Below are positions 4,463 to 8,748 of a stretch of DNA of 8,748 bases, one piece after another. Each line of letters opens with the position of its first letter. Positions within the stretch are counted from its first letter, which is position 1. The position numbers and the translations under genes are program-made. The notes below the pieces were generated by a model. The model was not told the DNA's origin, searched no databases, and worked only from the letters and a program-made list of their open reading frames with translations. The DNA is taken from contig JAHJSX010000053.1 of NCBI GenBank assembly GCA_018830205.1, forward strand, positions 1-8,748. The letters are read 5' to 3'. This DNA is from an archaeon (lineage in GTDB: Archaea; Hydrothermarchaeota; Hydrothermarchaeia; Hydrothermarchaeales; Hydrothermarchaeaceae).

Positions 4463-4966
4463 TTATTCTGATTTAACAATTTTGGAGCTTGTGGAGGGCT
4501 CTATTTTGAGTTTTCCGCCAAAATCTCTTTTTAGGCCTGCGCCGTCGAAAAATCTATCAAGGAAGATTGCAAGGGCGCTTACCTCGGAATGAGGCTGGTT
4601 TCCGATGGAAATATTGTAGTCGGCATTGTCGAAGACAAATCGGGGGACCTTTTCTGAGCCAACGACAACCAGAACATCACCGGTGACGTCCCCGATCGCC
4701 TCATCCACGGGCATCCCGTACATCGTAAGGTGGACGACAGTTCCCTTAAATCCCCTGATATATGACTTCCAGTCCCCCACAATATCGATAGAAAAATCGC
4801 CGCCCCAGTTCTCCACAAGGCTGCAAACGCTTTTTTCAATGTTTTCGTCACGCTCTGGCAGGAGCATCTTATCGGCACCAAAGGCCCGTGCAACAAGCCC
4901 GATGTGCGTGGTTATGCGCTTGTCCCTAATGGGCCTGTGGCCAAGCCGCAGTACTTCAACTGTCAT
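4463..4966 (-). CDS. trm56: tRNA (cytidine-56-2'-O)-methyltransferase, aTrm56
   Basis: The 167-residue protein is the archaeal SPOUT-family enzyme that 2'-O-methylates C56 in the T-loop of tRNAs using S-adenosylmethionine (COG1303). The N-terminus MTVEVLRLGHRPIRDKRITTHIGLVARAFGA is diagnostic. The deep-knot SAM-binding region is visible as GTVVHLTMYGMP, DVLVVVGSEKVP and ISIGNQPHSEVSALAIFLDRFF. The length is close to the family norm. Its ATG overlaps the orc1/cdc6 stop codon as ATGA (4963-4966), so translation is probably coupled and the two genes share a transcript. The tRNA-Val in this window has a T-loop TTCGAAT in which C56 is the natural target. The end of the gene is followed by the AT-rich tfe promoter. 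Confidence 0.93.
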   Translation of the reverse strand: MTVEVLRLGHRPIRDKRITTHIGLVARAFGADKMLLPERDENIEKSVCSLVENWGGDFSIDIVGDWKSYIRGFKGTVVHLTMYGMPVDEAIGDVTGDVLVVVGSEKVPRFVFDNADYNISIGNQPHSEVSALAIFLDRFFDGAGLKRDFGGKLKIEPSTSSKIVKSE

Positions 4967-6075
4967 TTCAGGATCTCGCCCCTCTCATACCTCAGGATGA
5001 TGCTTCTCGTCCTTCCCCTTTTCCCTTCGTCGCTGAACTTAGTGTCTATTAGCCTGAGCGACTCGAACTTGTCAAGCATCCGATAAAACGTTGTGTAGCT
5101 CTTGCCTGTCGCCTCTTTAAAGAGCTCGTAAAGCTCTCCAGAGTTAAGTTTTTCTGATTTGGCTATCACCCTTAGAAGGCTCCTCTCGTCTTCATCAAGG
5201 GCCTTTAAGGTCTCTTTTAGCGCAGACTGGCCTGAGTCGGCAATCGCCTTACTTACGTGTTCGCTCTTAATCTTTTTTGAGACATCGTTTTCCGCGGCAA
5301 AGGCGCTTCTTCGCAAGGTCTCAATGCCAAGCCTGAGGTCTCCTGTTTTGAAGGCGTGGTCTGCGACTTTCGATATAAGGTCGTCAGTTATGACGCCTGG
5401 ATAGAATCCCTCGCTCACGCGCTCTTTTAGTATATCAAACATCTCGCCCGGCCCATATGGCTTGAAGAAAATCTCAGAAGGCCTGAATACGCTGCGCACC
5501 CGGTCCTCAAGCTTGCGGCCGAACTCGATGTCAGTGACTATGCTAAATACTGCGGCCCTTGCGCCGGGAAACACCTCATGGACCCTCAAAATATCATAGA
5601 AAATCTCATTCGCGTGCCGGTCGTAAAAGAGGTGGTTCATATCATCCAGCACGACTATGAGGCTTCGCCCGTCCTTCATCAATCTTTTGAATATCGCCTC
5701 GTAGACCTTTTTGAATGGGACTCCTGTCTCGGGGGGCGTGTGCCCGATTACGCTGTTGTGAATCTGTGAGAATATGGAGAACTTGGATGAGTGAATCTGG
5801 CAGTTTATGTGAACTATTTCGACCTTGTCTCCATGGGGCACATCTGCCAGGTCTTCTTTTAGTTTATTTATCGCAGTGGTCTTGCCTGTTGCAGGAGGCC
5901 CGTAGATAAGCGCATTTACGGCCCTTGCTCCGCGAAGCGTTGGCTTTATGCATATTGCTATCGCCTCGACCTGGGACTCCCTGTGGTTGAAGTTCTTTGG
6001 GATGAAATCCAGGTCAAACGCCCTTGCGTCTTTGAAGAGCGTCTCATCGTGCATGAGCATGTCTTTGATTCCCAC
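4963..6075 (-). CDS. cdc6: Orc1/Cdc6 replication initiator, AAA+ ATPase
   Basis: The 370-residue protein has the archaeal Orc1/Cdc6 layout. Walker A is GPPATGKT at residues 59-66, and Walker B is IVVLDDMNHLF at about 140-150, with DD where many AAA+ proteins have DE. The sensor and lid region includes GDLRLGIETLRRSAFAAE. A C-terminal winged helix (about residues 290-370, with TTFYRMLDKFESLRLIDT) contacts origin DNA. It binds origins and helps load MCM. The GTG start at 6073-6075 is preceded by GAGGT at about 8-nt spacing, and later in-frame ATGs (LMHDE) are less well placed. Its TATA box at 6113-6120 overlaps one arm of an inverted repeat. It overlaps trm56 by 4 nt. Such genes often lie beside an origin; I looked for origin recognition boxes nearby and could not identify any. 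Confidence 0.93.
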   Translation of the reverse strand: MGIKDMLMHDETLFKDARAFDLDFIPKNFNHRESQVEAIAICIKPTLRGARAVNALIYGPPATGKTTAINKLKEDLADVPHGDKVEIVHINCQIHSSKFSIFSQIHNSVIGHTPPETGVPFKKVYEAIFKRLMKDGRSLIVVLDDMNHLFYDRHANEIFYDILRVHEVFPGARAAVFSIVTDIEFGRKLEDRVRSVFRPSEIFFKPYGPGEMFDILKERVSEGFYPGVITDDLISKVADHAFKTGDLRLGIETLRRSAFAAENDVSKKIKSEHVSKAIADSGQSALKETLKALDEDERSLLRVIAKSEKLNSGELYELFKEATGKSYTTFYRMLDKFESLRLIDTKFSDEGKRGRTRSIILRYERGEILK

Positions 6076-6082
6076 GTTTGAT

Positions 6083-6114
6083 TACCTCGCAGGATACTTA
6101 ACACTCACGAGGTA
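6083..6114. promoter_or_regulatory. 7-bp inverted repeat touching the orc1/cdc6 TATA box (candidate operator)
   Basis: TACCTCG (6083-6089) and CGAGGTA (6108-6114) are perfect reverse complements separated by 18 bp. The right arm abuts the TATA box and the left arm covers the ribosome-binding site. The centre-to-centre distance of about 25 bp is a little over two helical turns, which suits a dimeric binder or Orc1 autoregulation. Confidence 0.4.
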
Positions 6115-6120
6115 TAAAGC
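6113..6120 (-). promoter_or_regulatory. TATA box for the orc1/cdc6-trm56 operon
   Basis: The minus strand reads GCTTTATACC. Transcription would start near 6090, giving a leader of about 15 nt that holds GAGGT before the GTG start. Confidence 0.5.
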
Positions 6121-6137
6121 TAACGCGAGGGAGGTAG

Positions 6138-6175
6138 GAGAGGGCCGCTAAGGGGGTAGTCTCTTTGGCCCTCTC
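6138..6175. repeat. 9-bp inverted repeat between the zinc-ribbon gene and orc1/cdc6
   Basis: GAGAGGGCC (6138-6146) and GGCCCTCTC (6167-6175) are perfect arms around a 20-nt spacer that contains GGGGG on the plus strand. It begins 3 bp beyond the stop of the minus-strand gene at 6178, so it may shield or end that transcript, although no T run follows. On the plus strand the same TATA sequence at 6113-6120 would start a transcript at its base. Confidence 0.5.
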
Positions 6176-6177
6176 GG

Positions 6178-6423
6178 TCACTGGCAAATGATGGCGGCAG
6201 GCAGTTCTTCGCGGGCCGGGTAGATTTCTTGCGGGATTTTGTTTTTTGCTTTGACGCAGTCAATGCTCACGCTCATCTCAAGGAATGTGTTTTCTGAACT
6301 CTCGTACGCCGTCTCCGAGACGAGCACGTTTGAAAATTCGGTTCTGCATTCCATGCAGGATGCGTTTCCGCCTTCCTTTTCCAGCCTTCCGCCGCAAAAT
6401 ATGCAGTACATGTCTAGTATCAT
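6178..6423 (-). CDS. Small CxxC zinc-ribbon protein, unknown function
   Basis: The 81-residue product begins MILDMYCIFCGGRLEKEGG. Two knuckles, CIFC and CMEC, lie 14 residues apart and form a compact zinc ribbon in the first third. The remainder is acidic to mixed, with ENTFLEMSVSIDCVKAKNK and a proline-containing tail (IYPAREELPAAIICQ). I do not recognise the family. Ribbons of this kind occur in transcription-linked and rubredoxin-like proteins. I chose the ATG at 6421-6423 because AGGTG (plus-strand CACCT, 6430-6434) sits 6 nt upstream. A GTG at 6432 is in frame but overlaps that SD. Alternatively TTTATAG at 6436-6442 would give a leaderless start at the ATG at 6409-6411, whose MYCIFC start also looks natural. 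It has no TM segment. Confidence 0.6.
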   Translation of the reverse strand: MILDMYCIFCGGRLEKEGGNASCMECRTEFSNVLVSETAYESSENTFLEMSVSIDCVKAKNKIPQEIYPAREELPAAIICQ

Positions 6424-6456
6424 CTTTTTCACCTGCTATAAACAATGGCGCGGAGG

Positions 6457-6464
6457 GTATATCA
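6457..6464 (-). promoter_or_regulatory. TATA-like element for the small zinc-ribbon gene
   Basis: The minus strand reads GATGATATACC. Transcription from it would start near 6433 and leave a leader of about ten bases with AGGTG. A second candidate box (TTTATAG, 6436-6442) competes with it. Confidence 0.35.
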
Positions 6465-6484
6465 TCGCTTGCCAAGAGCGCGGG

Positions 6485-6500
6485 AAAAGTAAAAAAAAAA
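6485..6500 (-). terminator. U-rich terminator of the surface-protein gene
   Basis: On the minus strand ten T follow directly after the TAG stop (6491-6500), then AC and four more T. This is a typical archaeal U-tract terminator without an obvious hairpin. Confidence 0.7.
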
Positions 6501-6501
6501 C

Positions 6502-8748
6502 CTATGCCCCGAGCTTCTTCAGCTTTGATTTTGCTAAATTTATCTTATCATCGTTTCGCTTCCTGAGTTCCTTGTATGTGCTGTCTGATATGAGTCCTGC
6601 CTCATGCTGGCCCTTCATGGTTCCAATGAGCCTCTCGGTGTTGGTAATTTCTCCCTCGAGGCTATTTATCTGTGCCTCGACATCAGCGCTCATTTTCCTT
6701 GGCCTGGCCTTCTTCTTGGGCTCAGACGATGTTGTTACCGTGCTTAAAACGCCAGTTATCTGGTCTTTTGCCAGGAAGACTATAATGCCGCCAAGTGCCG
6801 CAATCACAAAGAACATGAACATTAGTATCGGTGTGCTAACTCCAAATCCTGGTGCTGGTGTCGCTACTGGCGCGACAGGCGGCGCCTCCACGGCCCTCAG
6901 TGCCTCCAGCATCTCGTTAACGTGCTCCAGTAGGTCTCTTGCACCGTCAAGGTGGCTGAGTGCCTTTTCGAACTCCTGGCCGCTCAAGAAATCTTCAGCA
7001 GACCTGATTTCGACCTTAACCTCGTCTATCTTCTCCATAACCGCTGAGGCGTTTTTGCCCTCGCCTATGGCCCGAAGGGCTCTATCTTCCGCGTTGCGCA
7101 TTGTCTTTTTAACGCTTTGTATCTCAAAATGCACGAGGTCGTATCTTGAGGCGAATATCCGCATAGTAATTTCCCGTTGGTCTGAGACCTCGCTTGCGTT
7201 TATGGTCTGGACAGTAAGCGTGATTGTCTGTGCCAATGTATTATCAGGCACGGTGAACTGCACTATGATATTGGTGCCCTCTCCTGATGAGAGTGTGGTT
7301 GCTTCCCCGGTTATAATCTCAAACCAGTCTTCGGGGACCCCTAGTATATTTGTAGTTACATTATTTACGTCCCCTCCGCCAAGGTTCTGGACAGATACCA
7401 CAAGGTATGCGATGCCTCCTTTTTCTATAAGCACCTCGGGCGGTATCAACTCTATAATCGAGAGCTTCGGAATGCCTTTTTCTTCTTTGGCTCCGCCCCC
7501 ACCTCCGCCGCCTCCGCCGGCAGGTGGGGGGGCGCCTCCGCCGCCAACCTCAAACCTATAAAATGCTACTGCAGCCGGCTGGGCAGGGTCATATACCACG
7601 CTTGCATATAAGTTGTAAAAACCTGGTGCAAGTACGGTGCTATTGAATTTTCTGGTAATGGTTAACGGGACCCCTGGATCAGGGAAAGCAATGGCTTCCG
7701 CACCATCACTTGTATATCCTGTGTCTGCAATCCAGTACCTCAAGTCAAAATCATCAATTACCTTTTCACCATTCCAGATGAAGATTATATCAAATTCGAA
7801 ATTATTTCCAGGAGTAAATGGGTCCGGAACGTTCTCAAGCCTTACGTCAAAGACACCGGCTGATACACGGAAGCTCTCCATGCTGTAACCGCGAAGGCTG
7901 CCTTTCTTAATCTCTAAAAGGGCAATGTATGAGCCAGCGACCGTGCTGTTGTCGACGGTTTCATTATATGTGTAAAGTCCAGGGTCCCCTACTGTGAAAT
8001 TTGTTAAAGTATAGTTCTTCCACTGCGTCAGGGTGTTGTTTGATGTGCTGTACAAAAGGAGTGTCATCTCGTCGGGGGCGACACCCTGGCCATTGAGTGG
8101 GTCAATTACCGTGACGCCTATATTCATGGTCTGGTTGATGTAGACGATTGGATTTATTTGAATCTGGGCGTAAAGGCTTTCTGAGACCGTGAATACGTCT
8201 ATGTCCGAATCATAACCAGAATTGTAATTCGCTTCACCAAATGCTACATATGCCCCCCCTGATGCATTGTTTGGCAGGGTGTAATTGGCCACGTATTTTG
8301 GCGGGGTGGTGGTGTTCACTGCCGTAAAGTTCAAGTCAACTTCTGTTCCATTGGGGTCCGTAATCTTTACGGTGACATTTGCATTGGATTTATAATCATT
8401 GGTCTCATCGGAAACAAAAGCCGTGAACGATACCTGGTCCCCTGGTTTGTAGTTATCCTCCACATTGACCTCAAGTGTAATAGTTGGCACATACGGAAGG
8501 ACCTCGAATTGTGAAGTGCCAACCGGTGTATACGGGAGGAGGGAAGAGTTGTAAACATGGGCTTCCACGTCATATATTCCTGAGGTTGTGTTTGTGGGGA
8601 GCTCGAGTTTACCTTTGTACCTTGGTCCAGCAGATAAAGTTAGATTCCATTCTCTTAGTACGTTGGAATTTTCATCGGAAACGATTGCAGTCACATAATC
8701 TACTGTAGATTTTATGTTGGATTCCCTCACTGTGACAGTTATGCTGAC
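6502..8748 (-). CDS. Large N-glycosylated, membrane-anchored surface protein (5' end outside window)
   Basis: The reading frame runs 748 residues to the window edge without a true start, so the N-terminus and any signal peptide are missing. From the N-terminal side, about 390 residues make beta-rich Ig-like repeats (GDQVSFTAFVSD, DPNGTEVDLNF, GGAYVAFGEANY) with roughly 15 NxS/T sequons. A Gly/Pro/Ala hinge with a run of nine glycines follows (7491-7549). Next comes an Ig-like domain resembling NEW3/CARDB modules (VVSVQNLGGGDVNNV to TLTVQTINASE), then a charged helical segment of about 90 residues. A single TM helix (PILMFMFFVIAALGGIIVFL, about 6772-6837) is followed by a basic stop-transfer stretch and an 89-residue cytoplasmic tail. 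The tail has coiled-coil character and ends GLISDSTYKELRKRNDDKI, recalling SHOCT-type ends. Most of the protein should face outward. Its function is unknown; S-layer-associated, adhesion or sensing roles are possible. Confidence 0.8.
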   Translation of the reverse strand, partial: VSITVTVRESNIKSTVDYVTAIVSDENSNVLREWNLTLSAGPRYKGKLELPTNTTSGIYDVEAHVYNSSLLPYTPVGTSQFEVLPYVPTITLEVNVEDNYKPGDQVSFTAFVSDETNDYKSNANVTVKITDPNGTEVDLNFTAVNTTTPPKYVANYTLPNNASGGAYVAFGEANYNSGYDSDIDVFTVSESLYAQIQINPIVYINQTMNIGVTVIDPLNGQGVAPDEMTLLLYSTSNNTLTQWKNYTLTNFTVGDPGLYTYNETVDNSTVAGSYIALLEIKKGSLRGYSMESFRVSAGVFDVRLENVPDPFTPGNNFEFDIIFIWNGEKVIDDFDLRYWIADTGYTSDGAEAIAFPDPGVPLTITRKFNSTVLAPGFYNLYASVVYDPAQPAAVAFYRFEVGGGGAPPPAGGGGGGGGGAKEEKGIPKLSIIELIPPEVLIEKGGIAYLVVSVQNLGGGDVNNVTTNILGVPEDWFEIITGEATTLSSGEGTNIIVQFTVPDNTLAQTITLTVQTINASEVSDQREITMRIFASRYDLVHFEIQSVKKTMRNAEDRALRAIGEGKNASAVMEKIDEVKVEIRSAEDFLSGQEFEKALSHLDGARDLLEHVNEMLEALRAVEAPPVAPVATPAPGFGVSTPILMFMFFVIAALGGIIVFLAKDQITGVLSTVTTSSEPKKKARPRKMSADVEAQINSLEGEITNTERLIGTMKGQHEAGLISDSTYKELRKRNDDKINLAKSKLKKLGA
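7491..7549 (-). repeat. Gly/Pro/Ala low-complexity hinge-coding tract
   Basis: This GC-rich simple-sequence stretch of GGN and CCN codons encodes a linker with a four-glycine run, APPPA and nine further glycines. It sits between the N-terminal Ig-like array and the membrane-proximal domain. It is in frame and is probably a flexible hinge prone to length change by slippage. Confidence 0.85.

Noticed and set aside
6137..6240. Plus-strand G-rich RNA starting at the 6138 inverted repeat
   Set aside because: The TATA sequence there fits the minus-strand orc1/cdc6 gene better, and the RNA would run antisense into the zinc-ribbon gene without a clear end.
6239..7561. Plus-strand ORF of 440 codons ending in a poly-proline stretch
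   Set aside because: It lies opposite the surface-protein and zinc-ribbon genes. Its composition mirrors them (Pro from the Gly codons), and it has no domain signature.

Overview
The window is archaeal. It encodes transcription factor E (TFE-alpha), an Orc1/Cdc6 initiator, the archaeal tRNA C56 2'-O-methyltransferase (Trm56), a COG2108-type radical SAM protein and an ACT-domain regulator of the COG2061 type. Promoters are TATA boxes about 27 nt ahead of starts, several genes look leaderless or nearly so, and ends carry U-rich terminators. The gene set points to a euryarchaeal-type lineage; I cannot name the organism more closely. I see no CRISPR array, rRNA or insertion sequence.

Layout. 1-701 is a minus-strand TPR plus CBS-pair protein with its own terminator and promoter. 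702-1342 is RNA territory: a tRNA-Val(CAC) gene at 948-1021, a 22-bp copy of that tRNA's 5' end at 797-818, and a candidate small RNA at about 1191-1283. A 47-residue zinc-ribbon protein (DUF5679-like; too short for ordinary gene calling) lies on the minus strand at 1343-1486 and is divergent from a radical SAM gene (1610-2647). A second candidate small RNA follows at about 2711-2790, then the ACT-domain gene (2850-3353). From 3377 to the end everything is on the minus strand. Read in transcription order from the right edge these are a large glycosylated, membrane-anchored surface protein (truncated by the window), a small zinc-ribbon protein, orc1/cdc6 overlapping trm56 by ATGA, and tfe followed 7 nt later by an HDIG hydrolase.

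How they fit together. Most genes are information-processing housekeeping: replication initiation with tRNA modification in one operon, and transcription initiation with an HD hydrolase in the next. The amino-acid-sensing (ACT) and CBS proteins are regulators.

The most interesting signal is the pair of intergenic RNA candidates. Each sits about 27 nt downstream of a TATA box and begins with an arm of a strong stem. Both share the 10-mer TCACCTCCAC, display ACCTCC in a loop, and have four CCTCC motifs within about 80 nt. This matches the 16S rRNA anti-Shine-Dalgarno tail, so they may be a small family of RNAs that bind ribosome-binding sites. That is inferred from sequence only and needs expression data.
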